Both the position numbers and the translations under genes were made by a program. From Variovorax sp. CF079 (GTDB lineage Bacteria > Pseudomonadota > Gammaproteobacteria > Burkholderiales > Burkholderiaceae_C): DNA of 64,000 nucleotides. Below, one piece after another: positions 44,636-53,115 of the stretch (position 1 is its first letter; every line of letters begins with the position of its first letter). The DNA lies in NCBI RefSeq assembly GCF_900101545.1, contig NZ_FMZU01000026.1, positions 1 through 64,000 on the forward strand. Reading direction: 5' to 3'. The notes under the pieces were generated by a model. It did no database searches. It worked only from the letters and a program-made list of their open reading frames with translations, and was not told the DNA's origin.

Positions 44636-45217
44636 CTAGCCCCAGAACCAAATCATGCCAAGGTGCGCGCTGCAGGCACGGTCGAGAAATTCGCGCAGGG
44701 CCTTGACATCAGCAAGTGCGTCCTGCGCAAGCTCTTGCTCATCACTCCCTGTCTCAGAAGCGTAGGCACGCGACCGCTCTTCCACCGTGGCCGCATCCAA
44801 GTCGCGCAATGCCGCTCGAAGCTCGGCTACCTGCGCTGCTCGAAAGGCGTGCGCATGCCCAAGCTGCACCTCGCCAAGCTCGACCGCCAGTCCAAGCATC
44901 TCTCCGCGGTATCGCCCCCCGACGTTGGGGAAGTTCGTGACACCGTCAACCTTGGCAGTAGTTCCGTTGAGGACGAAATAGAGCCCGCCCTTGGAGTACA
45001 GCGCCGTGCAGGCAACTTCGGATTCCGGCCAAGCGCATCCGAGCTCGACATCGACCTCCTTCGTCACCTCGCGCTTCGAGAACCAAGAGCCGACCTTCTC
45101 AGTCGTGGTCATCTTTGGGCGCCGACCCTCGATGAAATCGCGCGTGTGCGCAGTGTTGCCCCGTAGGTGGTCCAGCTGCTCATCGCTCACGGTGCACAAA
45201 CTCAGGTCGTACCCCAT
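44636..45217 (-). CDS. DUF1877-family protein (YfbM-like)
   Basis: 193 residues. N-terminal MGYDLSLCTVSDEQLDHLRG fits the conserved start of DUF1877 (MG..L..vsdeqL..L), and the C-terminal helix LADVKALREFLDRACSAHLG is also typical. Function unknown; the family is frequent as single orphan genes in variable regions. ATG 45217 is the only good start. Confidence 0.6.
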   Translation of the reverse strand: MGYDLSLCTVSDEQLDHLRGNTAHTRDFIEGRRPKMTTTEKVGSWFSKREVTKEVDVELGCAWPESEVACTALYSKGGLYFVLNGTTAKVDGVTNFPNVGGRYRGEMLGLAVELGEVQLGHAHAFRAAQVAELRAALRDLDAATVEERSRAYASETGSDEQELAQDALADVKALREFLDRACSAHLGMIWFWG

Positions 45218-45248
45218 CGTCTTCCTTCAAGTTGGGCGGTTGGTCTGA

Positions 45249-45274
45249 ATGTCCGCAGTTGGCCGACTGTAGCC
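45249..45274 (+). repeat. Spacer repeat copy (TGGCCGACTGTAGCC)
   Basis: ATGTCCGCAGTTGGCCGACT then GTAGCC. The 15-base core is identical to the copy at 39145-39170. Confidence 0.55.
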
Positions 45275-45462
45275 TTTCAAAGCTGTTTGCCCGTGCGTTA
45301 TGCACCGCTGGTGTAGCTCGGCACCCACAGTCCAGCCATGCGCGCCGCCGACCACCGGCCACAGGTGGCTCTAAGCTTGATGGCGCCGCGCAGGGCTGCT
45401 TCCAGAGCGAGACCTTGATTTCGATATTTGCGAATTGATGGGAAGTTTGGTAACCTCGTCGA

Positions 45463-46182
45463 ATGACGACCCTAAAAGCGCCTGGCAACGCAGGAGCGAA
45501 GCACACTACGGCACAACGAGTATCAGGGAGGCCCTATATTGGCACCCTAGAGTCCGCCGTCCTCGAAGCGCTCAAGAACTCTCAGCGAACAGCAAAGCGA
45601 GGGCTGCCGAGCGCGGCCCGGAAGGCCATCCAGACGGGCGCATCGCGCACCAAGGCGACCACCATCCGAGAGGTCGTGCAAGGCGTTGATCCAATGAAAT
45701 TGGTTCCTCCTGGCCAGCAAAGCCACCTTTTTCTGGAGGACCTCAAGAAGCAAGGCTTGCTCACCGTTCAGACGGTTCGGATCCGACCCAAGGGCGAGCC
45801 AGATCGCCGCTTCGTTGTCGAGTATGCGGTTGACCCGCAAGAACCGACCGCCGTAATCCTTCGCGTTAGGCCTGCATCAACAGCTGAGCTCAGCGCCCAA
45901 AGCCCCGAAATGCTCACCACACAGCAAGCCGCGGATCGGCTCAATGTGAGCAGGCCATACGTGGCCCGCCTTGTTGATGATGGCACTTTCCAGGGCGTTG
46001 AGCGAACGCAATCTGGCCATCGCCGAATTCCACGGCAGGAAGTCGATCGGGTTCAAGGTGAAATGCGTGCTTCGCGTGAAGCTGCCTTCCTGGAAATGGA
46101 CAGCATCACCACGAAGCAGAGGACGAGGGAGCTCAATGCCGCACGCGCCAAGTCAAAGCGTCCCTGGGTGAAGACCTCCTGA
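45463..46182 (+). CDS. HTH/excisionase-type antitoxin of a PIN toxin
   Basis: 239 residues. The second half has an excisionase/MerR-like HTH (MLTTQQAADRLNVSRPYVAR, LVDDGTFQGVERTQSGHRRI). The basic N-terminal half (KRGLPSAARKAIQTGASRTK) is specific. The stop shares one base with the PIN gene start (TGATG). Antitoxins of this HTH type pair with PIN toxins in many Proteobacteria. N-terminus longer than usual. Confidence 0.78.
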   Translation: MTTLKAPGNAGAKHTTAQRVSGRPYIGTLESAVLEALKNSQRTAKRGLPSAARKAIQTGASRTKATTIREVVQGVDPMKLVPPGQQSHLFLEDLKKQGLLTVQTVRIRPKGEPDRRFVVEYAVDPQEPTAVILRVRPASTAELSAQSPEMLTTQQAADRLNVSRPYVARLVDDGTFQGVERTQSGHRRIPRQEVDRVQGEMRASREAAFLEMDSITTKQRTRELNAARAKSKRPWVKTS

Positions 46183-46820
46183 TGGCGGCAGCTAAGCTGC
46201 AGCGCGCGGCCTTGGTCGCGCCGGGGCAGGTGCCGCTGGTGTACTTGGATGCAAACGTCCTAATTCCCGAATACCTGCGAAGTGTTTTCTTGGATCTTGC
46301 GCATGCGGGGCTCATTCAGGCGCACTGGGGCAAGCAAGTCCTGGTCGAGGTTCGCCGAAACCTCCTCAAGCCGAAGTTCGGGCAATCCGCCGCGAGCGTC
46401 GACAAGTTGCTTCGATTGATGGCCGACGCGTTCCCGGACGCATTGGTCCTTGGCAGCGAGACATTGGAGGCGAACTTCGCTGGCACGACTGACCCCAAAG
46501 ACGCCCACGTGGCTGCCGGCGCCTTAAAGCTCAGCCAAATGATTCGCGGGGGCCAGTCAGTCGTGCTGGTAACAAGCAATATGAAGGATCTGCCACAGAA
46601 GGCATTTGCGGGGACCATGGTCCAAGTGACGAGGCCTGGAACGCTCCTCCACGATCTTCTCGCGGCGGACCCCAACGTCGCGAGGGTGCTAATCAAAATG
46701 ATCGGCCGGTTCAAGGCCCCGCCCATCAGCCAGGAAGATCTGTTGGACGTCCTGTCTGCATCGAACTGCAACCAATTTGCTACCAGTCTCGCTGCGGCAT
46801 GGGGCTTCACAAGAGGATGA
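46182..46820 (+). CDS. PIN-domain ribonuclease toxin
   Basis: 212 residues. PIN acidic site: VYLDANVLIPEY (first Asp, Asn), DPKDAHVAAGALKL (second acidic pair) and VLVTSNMKDLP (third). Expected to cut RNA with Mg2+. Directly coupled to the HTH antitoxin gene upstream. Complete length with a C-terminal helical cap (SQEDLLDVLSASNCNQF). Confidence 0.82.
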   Translation: MAAAKLQRAALVAPGQVPLVYLDANVLIPEYLRSVFLDLAHAGLIQAHWGKQVLVEVRRNLLKPKFGQSAASVDKLLRLMADAFPDALVLGSETLEANFAGTTDPKDAHVAAGALKLSQMIRGGQSVVLVTSNMKDLPQKAFAGTMVQVTRPGTLLHDLLAADPNVARVLIKMIGRFKAPPISQEDLLDVLSASNCNQFATSLAAAWGFTRG

Positions 46821-46831
46821 CCAGGGCGTGC

Positions 46832-48150
46832 TCACGCTTTTCCTTGAAAGTACAGCACCTCCTCAAGCTGAATAGGCCCCTTTGCAAGGTCGAGGCGCAT
46901 CGCCGGTGTTCTGCCATCGTCACTGGCCTTACAGTAGTTGTAGAAGACTCGAAACGTTTCGAGGGTCATGGCCAGGTTTTCGGGCCGATACGCCGAGTGG
47001 CCGTGCCAGACGCGCCGGTCCTTGCTGGCAGTGATGATCGAGCGCTCGGCCATGGACAGGCGTCGGCGCGTCTGCATGAAAAACCGGTCAACCGCGTGAA
47101 GGCTAGCCTTCGAATAGAGCCGTGCCGCGTGCTCCTCGTCGTAGTCCCCAAGGTCCGTGAGCCAGCAGACCTTCTTGGCTGGCTCGCTCATGCTCGGCAT
47201 CGGATGTTCGAGCCACAGGTCGTCATACTGACCCACTCGCGTCGCGCAACGCATTTCCCGCTTCATCAGTTCAACAAGCAGTTCGTCTTGGTCCAGGCCT
47301 GGATGGGTCTCCGCCTCCGCTTTCAGGCGATCTCGGGCAAGTTTGACCGCCGCTTCCTTGTCGTGGATGGTTGTTTCCTTGAGCACCGACACGTACCAGC
47401 CGTCAGCGGTTCGCTCCTTGATCCGGTCGACGAAAGCCGCCAGGAAGGCCGCCCGGATGCCACTGTCCTGGTCCATGTATACCCGCACCTTCTCGGCCCC
47501 CTGGAGCATGGCGGCAAGTAGCTGAAAGTGGCCGTGCATCGTGTACGACTCTCTGACCTGCATTCCGTGCGACGGCAGCGCCATGTCGCTGTTCTTGGAT
47601 TCGGAGGCTTCGACGTCAGCCCGAGACTCAGCATCCTCGTAGGTTTCGGCAATCTCCATTGCAAGGCGATCCACCTGCGTCATCCTGCCGCCGCCATCAA
47701 GTCTTTTGGACCGAAGCCTGGCGCTGTTTGCCACCGCGGCAGCGTAGTCGCGCGCAAGCCAGACTCGCGCATACTTCCTGAAGGGCTCATAGACCCGAGA
47801 TCGCCGGCGGCATTTGCTTCCCGCTCAACCTGCAGCGGATCCATGGAGGGATCGAAGTTGAGGTGGAAGCCGAAAACGTAGCCGCTTTCCAGGTCCGCAC
47901 TGGCAATCGCATTGAGGACCACGTTTCGTCGATCCCTTCGACTCGACCAGTTCACGTTGTGGGCCTGGCGGTCAACCGCGATACATCTTGGGGAGGGTCA
48001 TACCCTGGAGCAGGCGAAGCTCCCTGTCACCAGAAAACGCCAAGCACTGCCGGTGGATGAAGGCAATCTTCCCGTAGATCGTCTTCGGATCAAGCTCGGC
48101 CATCTCGAAGACACCGAACGCGGCGCGGCTCTGGTGGGAGAAGCACGTCT
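46832..48150 (-). pseudogene. Insertion-element protein (putative DDE transposase), frameshifted
   Basis: Minus-strand sequence of one ancestral ~440-residue protein spread over three frames: ELDPKTIYGKIAFIHRQCLA to LPKMY; then VNWSSRRDRRNVVLNAIASA, DLESGYVFGFHLNFDPSMDP; then ANSARLRSKRL..., VRVYMDQDSGIRAAFLAAFV to the stop. Relatives in pseudomonads are annotated as insertion element proteins with a zinc ribbon at the start. The 300-residue C-terminal frame (46832-47734) is open and could mislead as an intact gene. Ends 12 bases after the convergent PIN gene. Confidence 0.7.
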
Positions 48151-48360
48151 CGCTCTCTCGCCGCCCTGACCGCCATGCTGCCGGGCGATGAGGCCGAGGG
48201 AACCGTCGAGGAGATCATTCGCAAATACGAAGGCGACGATCGGCGAGCTGGGGGGAACGTCCGCATTTGGACGACTGTCGCCCTTGATGGCGCGAGCCTC
48301 CTCGGTCTACATACTGCTGGGCCTCGCATTCGTCGCGCCCGGCGTTCGAGCTGGCAGCGA

Positions 48361-48642
48361 CTACGCTGACGCGTTGATAGCGTCCTTCAATGCTTTGCCT
48401 GCCGTGAATTTCGGCGCCTTGCTCGCCTTGATCGTCATTTGCTCGCCGGTCGATGGATTGCGGCCGGTGCGCTCGGCACGGCTCGCGACGGTGAAATTGC
48501 CAAACCCGATCAGCTGCACGGGTTCCCCGCGTGCCAGGGCCCGCGTCAGGTTTTCAAGTGCCGAGTCGAGTACGCGGCCAGCATCGGCCTTGCTGAGGCT
48601 TGTGTCCGCGGCGATCGCGGCGATGAGTTCGGTCTTGTTCAA
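48361..48642 (-). CDS. hupB: HU-family DNA-binding protein
   Basis: 93 residues, the usual HU length. MNKTELIAAIAADTSLSKAD, GFGNFTVASRAERTGRNPST (the DNA-bending arm with RNP) and a C-terminal SKAPKFTAGKALKDAIN. Start is TTG with AAGGA nine bases upstream. A second-copy HU gene inside an accessory region suggests plasmid or island origin. Confidence 0.93.
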   Translation of the reverse strand: MNKTELIAAIAADTSLSKADAGRVLDSALENLTRALARGEPVQLIGFGNFTVASRAERTGRNPSTGEQMTIKASKAPKFTAGKALKDAINASA

Positions 48643-49541
48643 ACTGAGGTTCCTTTTGAAAACGTGATGAGCAGGGTAGCTTCATCGGAGCTCGACCCAC
48701 ACGAGCTCACGCGTATCCTGAAGGCAGGCAGTGACGGCGTGCCCAAGCTGCTCAGTTGGCGGGGAGGCCCTCCGTGAAAACGGTTGCCTGCCGTTCCGCA
48801 AGAGGGACTTCGGATCCTACACAAAACTTGAATTGCGAATGGGTTGCTCGTTCGATGAGCACCGCAATGAAAGCCAAGCAGAATGCGGCTCCGACGAGAT
48901 GCTCACTGGGTTATCCACAGAGTCGTGCACCGGTCAAGGGGAAAACAAGGCCTTGACATTCGTGTTTTGGTGCAGTGCACAATGCCTTTCCTCATTGGTA
49001 GACTCACGTTCCGTGTGCGTTGGGCCAGTGCAGTGCAGCACGCCATGTTGGTGCGACGCCTGCTATCTTTTCCACAGCAAGATGCGAGCGGCAACTCACC
49101 TGCCGCGGGCCGTATGGGACAAGAAATCGCAAAGCTGGTGATGGTTCGGTGCTGACCCCGAGTGGGCGGGCGAGGTCCGCATCATTCAGGAGCCGCGCAG
49201 CGCTTAGCGTTGTGCACTGACCTCTGGTCCGGCAACAATCGGCCAACAGCCTTGAGGGCGACCTCTCCACGCAAGAGCGGCTTGCGCGCATCAGGGCGTG
49301 GATGGGAGACCATAGGCTGCAATGCGAGCGACCGTAGCGAGCTTGCCAGTTCTCCGGCCGCAGTGCGACGGAAGAATACGGCCGGGACCGGACCTCCGGG
49401 GCGGACCGCCCAAAGCAGGTTCTTCGGAATCTTCGGAGAGCATGCAGTTGGAAGTCCGTCGAACGGTCTGATTCGAAAGTGCGTAGCTGCCGCCGCTGAT
49501 GAAATTCTTCCCTTCTGGCTGCGCTCGTCGGCGCCCGGCAA
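48643..49541. other. Intergenic; one DnaA box, no supported gene
   Basis: About 900 bases without a credible gene. A perfect DnaA-box sequence TTATCCACA lies at 48912-48920 and a degenerate one (TTTTCCACA) near 49066. Too few for an origin. A spacer-repeat copy occurs at 49206-49246. Confidence 0.4.
49206..49246 (-). repeat. Spacer repeat copy, minus strand
   Basis: On the minus strand TTGGCCGATTGTTGCCGGAC is followed by GGTCAGTGCACAACGCT. It matches the copy at 43059-43110 block for block. Confidence 0.55.
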
Positions 49542-50276
49542 TTACCTCCCCGCCAGCTCCGCCAGCCGTCTGCCGGCTTCCTCCGACCTCAGGGACGCTT
49601 CGTAAGCAGTCCGGCCTGACACCTCGTCCCATTCGCCCGCGCAAATGGCGTTGATGTGGTGCTTCATCGAGCGGACCGCCTGCGCATCGCAGCGCGCGAT
49701 GTGGTCCTGGTAGATGTCGACGCGCGACTGAAGCTCACTACGCTCCACCAACTCCGTCAGGAACCCGGTTCGAAGCAGCTCCTCGCTCTCCATGGTCATC
49801 CCGGTGAGGAAGATCTTCTTGGCGGCTGAGCAGCCAAGCCGCGCGGCGAAGCGTCGCAGCCCGCCAGGGTAGTAGTGCAATCCGAACCTCGCGGCGGGCA
49901 TGAACAGCCTGCAACCGCGAACACCGATGCGGAAGTCGCACGCGAGCGCCAGGTCGGTGCCCCCGCCATAGGCGCTGCCGTTGAGCGCACACAGCGTAGG
50001 AATCTCCAGTGACTCCAGCGCATCGAGCATGTCCTCGAAGGATCGATCCAGGCGCGCGCCGATCTGCCCGAGCGTGTATCCCGAACAGAACGTCTTCTCG
50101 CCTTCGCCGGTGAGAACAAGCAGCCGCACGGAGGGATTGGCCCGGATTTCATCGAGATGGCGCAGGAGGACCGCGGGGTCGTCCGGATCGATGCGGTTGT
50201 GCTGCGCGGGACGGCGCAGCGTGATGGTCGCCACCGAGTCCACGATCTCCAGCGTGGGTGCCGAGCCGATGTTCAT
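49542..50276 (-). CDS. Enoyl-CoA hydratase/isomerase-family protein
   Basis: 244 residues with the crotonase core: VRLLVLTGEGEKTFCSGYTL (oxyanion loop), ALNGSAYGGGTDLALACDFR and a C-terminal helical part. The first catalytic Glu position of classical hydratases (around GGGTDLALA) is not Glu, so a different crotonase activity is possible. The ATG overlaps the CoA-transferase stop by 4 bases; together they form the left arm of the divergent cluster. Confidence 0.85.
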   Translation of the reverse strand: MNIGSAPTLEIVDSVATITLRRPAQHNRIDPDDPAVLLRHLDEIRANPSVRLLVLTGEGEKTFCSGYTLGQIGARLDRSFEDMLDALESLEIPTLCALNGSAYGGGTDLALACDFRIGVRGCRLFMPAARFGLHYYPGGLRRFAARLGCSAAKKIFLTGMTMESEELLRTGFLTELVERSELQSRVDIYQDHIARCDAQAVRSMKHHINAICAGEWDEVSGRTAYEASLRSEEAGRRLAELAGR

Positions 50277-51496
50277 GCGCTCGCTCCCTGCGCATGCTGC
50301 ACGACGACGCCTTTGCGAGCGAGCGCTTCCAGGTCACGTTGCGCATATCCGTGTTCGCGAAGCACCTCGAACGTATGTTCCCCCAAGACGGGCGGTGCGC
50401 GGCGGATCGATCCGCCCAGGCGGCCGTCGAACGTGACCGGGCTGCCCACTTGCCGGATCGTGCCGAGCTGCGTGTGCTGCATCTCCTCCACGAGTCGCGA
50501 ATGGACCACCTGCTCATCACCGAAGACGTCGGCCAGGTTGTTGATGGGCCCGGCCGGGATGTCCGCCGCGAGGAGCCGCTCGCTCCATTCGCGGCGGCTG
50601 CGCTCCTTCAACTTCGCCTCGATGATGGCCTTGAGTTCGACGCGGCGCTCCATCCGCGCGGCGTTGGTTGCGTAGCGAGGATCGTCGACCAGTTGCTGCA
50701 GCTCGAGCACGTCGCAAAGCCGCTTCCACATCTCCGCTGTCGCCGGCGCGATGTTCAGGGGGCCGTCGCCTGTTTCGAAGACACCATACGGGGCGATGAC
50801 TGGGTGCGTGTTCCCGGCGAGCGCCGGCACCTCGCCGAGGCTCAGGTAGCGCTGCGCCTGGACGCTCATCAGCCCGACCAGGCCGGCAAGCAGCGAAGTT
50901 TCCACGCGCCGGCCGCGACCGGTCGTGTGCCGTTCCGCGATGGCGGCGAGCACGCCGATCGCGCACCACATGCCGGCGGTCTGGTCGCCAATGGCCACCC
51001 CCACCCGCACCGGACCGGACTCGGCGCTGCCGGTGACGCTCATCAGGCCTGAATAGCCCTGGGCGATCTGGTCGAAGCCCGGACGGCCGCTGGCCGGTCC
51101 CGTGCGGCCGAAGCCGGTCACGCTCGCGTAGATCAGGCGCGGATTCGCGGCCGCCAGCGTTTCGTAGGCGAGGCCCATCGCTTCCATGGCGCCAGCCCGG
51201 AAGTTCTCCACGACGACATCGCAGCTTCCCGCCAGCTCTCGCAACAGGTCCAGCGCCGCAGGGTCGCGGAAGTTGACGGCGATGCCGCGCTTGTTGCGGT
51301 TTCCGCTCAGGTAGTACGCACTGGTGCCGCGGTCGAATGGCCCCCACTCGCGGATCATGTCGCCGCCGGCTGGCTCGACCTTGATCACATCGGCGCCGAG
51401 GTCGCCAAGGATCATCGTGCAGAAAGGCCCGGCCAGCGCGCGGGTGAGATCCAGGACGCGCACGCCGGACAGGGGCAGGGAAATTGGGTCGGTCAC
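50273..51496 (-). CDS. CaiB/BaiF family III CoA-transferase
   Basis: 407 residues. Conserved VLDLTRALAGPFCTMILGDL, GADVIKVEPAGGDMIREWGP, RNKRGIAVNF and FRAGAMEAMGL; the catalytic Asp of family III is expected near GVAIGDQTAG. Transfers CoA between carboxylic acids. I prefer GTG 51496 (GGAG five bases upstream) over the GTG at 51514. Divergent from the sulfatase operon across operator sites at 51539-51566. Confidence 0.9.
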   Translation of the reverse strand: MTDPISLPLSGVRVLDLTRALAGPFCTMILGDLGADVIKVEPAGGDMIREWGPFDRGTSAYYLSGNRNKRGIAVNFRDPAALDLLRELAGSCDVVVENFRAGAMEAMGLAYETLAAANPRLIYASVTGFGRTGPASGRPGFDQIAQGYSGLMSVTGSAESGPVRVGVAIGDQTAGMWCAIGVLAAIAERHTTGRGRRVETSLLAGLVGLMSVQAQRYLSLGEVPALAGNTHPVIAPYGVFETGDGPLNIAPATAEMWKRLCDVLELQQLVDDPRYATNAARMERRVELKAIIEAKLKERSRREWSERLLAADIPAGPINNLADVFGDEQVVHSRLVEEMQHTQLGTIRQVGSPVTFDGRLGGSIRRAPPVLGEHTFEVLREHGYAQRDLEALARKGVVVQHAQGASA

Positions 51497-51538
51497 GTTT
51501 TCTCCACTTGTCACATCGCGGAAGCCAGTCTATATTGC

Positions 51539-51566
51539 ATACAACCGTAATGCAACCGTTGTGCAA
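51539..51566. promoter_or_regulatory. Two overlapping GntR operator sites in the divergent promoter
   Basis: ATACAACCGTAATGCAA (51539-51555) and ATGCAACCGTTGTGCAA (51550-51566) are offset by 11 bases, one helix turn. The reverse complement of the site at the gntR start (57280-57296) is ATGCAATCGTTATACAA. The three agree as ATRCAAYCGTWRTRCAA. They lie between the CoA-transferase and sulfatase starts, so both arms may be controlled together. Confidence 0.65.
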
Positions 51567-51578
51567 TTAAGGAGCCCC

Positions 51579-53102
51579 ATGCGCAAACCCAACATCCTCT
51601 TCATCATGGCGGACCAACTGTCGGCCCCCGCCCTGCCCTTCCACGGCAACCACGCAGTGAAGGCGCCGCACCTGCAGGCGCTCGCCGAGCGGTCCGCCGT
51701 CTTCGACAACGCCTATTGCAACTTCCCGCTCTGCGCGCCGGCGCGCTTCTCGCTCCTCGCGGGCCAGTTCGCGACGCGTATCGGCGCCTTCGACAACGCC
51801 TGCGAGTTCCAGGCGGCCACGCCGACGCTGCCTTACTACCTCGCCCAGCAGGGCTACAAGACCATCCTCAGCGGCAAGATGCACTTCGTGGGGCCCGACC
51901 AGAAGCACGGCTTCGAGGAGCGGCTCACCACCGACATCTATCCCGCGGACTTCGGCTGGGTGGCGGACTGGACGGAAGGCGAATTCAGCTTCTACTCGCC
52001 GGGCCACAACCTGAGCACGGTGGATGAAAGCGGCTCCTGCTACCGAAGCCTGCAACTCGATTTCGACGAGGAGGTGGAGGCCAAGTCGATCCAGCGCCTG
52101 TACGACCTCGCACGCGATGACGAGCAGCCCTTCTTCATGTGCGTCTCGTTCACGCATCCCCACCCGCCGTACCACGTCCCGCCGGAGTACCTCGATCGGT
52201 ACAAGCCGGAAGAGATCAACCTGCCCAATGTCGGCGACATGCCGATGCACGAGCGCGACAAGCTGAGCCAGTGGGTGCAGTACTCCCACGGGCTCGACAA
52301 GGAAGGAGCGACCGACGAGCAAGTCAGGCGCGCGCGGCATGCGTACTACGCGATGGTCAGCTACATCGACGACAAGGTCGGGCGCCTTCTGGAAACGCTC
52401 AAGCGCGCCGGCTTCGACGACAACACGATCGTGGTGGTCACCTCCGACCATGGCGACATGCTGGGAGAACGCGGCATGTGGTTCAAGCGGGTGTTCTTCG
52501 ACTGGTCGGCCAAGGTGCCCCTGCTGGTCTTCGATCCCCGGGCACCCAAGCCGCGGCGCATTGCAGAACCGGTTTCGCACGTGGACCTGCTGCCGACCCT
52601 GGTGGACTACGCCACCGAGGGGAAGGCGCCGGCCTGGGTCGAGCCGATCGATGGCCGCAGCCTCGTGCCGCTGGTCGCCACCGGCGATGAAAGTGGCGAG
52701 GCGGAAGCCTTCGTCGAATACACCGCCGAAGGGGTGACCGGCCCCTGCTGCATGCTCCGGCGCGGCAAGTACAAGTACGTATACACGCACGGCCATCCCG
52801 ACCTCCTGTTCGACATGGAGGCCGACCCGAACGAACTGGTCAACATCGCGCAGCAGCAGCCGCAGGTGGTCGCCGAGCTCAAGGCGCGCGTGCTCTCCCG
52901 CTGGGACCCCGAGGCGATCACGCAGCAGGTGCTGGCCAGCCAGGCGAGGCGCAAGTTCATCAACTCGCTGCCCGACGCCATGCAGCCGGTCTGGGATTAC
53001 CAGGCCACCACCGACGACACGCGCCGCTTCGTGCGCCGCGGCAGTGCGCGGGTGATCAAGGTCAAGAAGCGCTGGCCGCCGCTGGCCGCCGCCGGGAAAT
53101 GA
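51579..53102 (+). CDS. Sulfatase, choline-sulfatase-like
   Basis: 507 residues. The formylglycine motif CAPAR (Cys52) is in NFPLCAPARFSLLAGQ. Further ligands: NILFIMADQ at the N-terminus, the SGKMHFVGPDQ Lys/His region, and VVVTSDHGDMLGERGMWFK. The C-terminal part (DPEAITQQVLASQARRKFIN) resembles choline-sulfatase BetC. No signal peptide, so cytoplasmic, fitting uptake of a sulfate ester. Start ATG 51579 with AGGAG. Choline sulfate is one candidate, but the neighbours (3-hydroxyisobutyrate-dehydrogenase-like, CoA-transferase) suggest another organosulfate. Confidence 0.85.
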   Translation: MRKPNILFIMADQLSAPALPFHGNHAVKAPHLQALAERSAVFDNAYCNFPLCAPARFSLLAGQFATRIGAFDNACEFQAATPTLPYYLAQQGYKTILSGKMHFVGPDQKHGFEERLTTDIYPADFGWVADWTEGEFSFYSPGHNLSTVDESGSCYRSLQLDFDEEVEAKSIQRLYDLARDDEQPFFMCVSFTHPHPPYHVPPEYLDRYKPEEINLPNVGDMPMHERDKLSQWVQYSHGLDKEGATDEQVRRARHAYYAMVSYIDDKVGRLLETLKRAGFDDNTIVVVTSDHGDMLGERGMWFKRVFFDWSAKVPLLVFDPRAPKPRRIAEPVSHVDLLPTLVDYATEGKAPAWVEPIDGRSLVPLVATGDESGEAEAFVEYTAEGVTGPCCMLRRGKYKYVYTHGHPDLLFDMEADPNELVNIAQQQPQVVAELKARVLSRWDPEAITQQVLASQARRKFINSLPDAMQPVWDYQATTDDTRRFVRRGSARVIKVKKRWPPLAAAGK

Positions 53103-53115
53103 AAGGAGCCGCAGC

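Noticed and set aside
38747..46820. Integron cassette array
   Set aside because: Small genes with repeats suggested it, but I see no integrase gene and no paired attC core sites; gene strands also alternate.
48912..48920. Plasmid or chromosome replication origin
   Set aside because: A single perfect DnaA box without iterons, AT-rich unwinding region or a replication gene is not enough.
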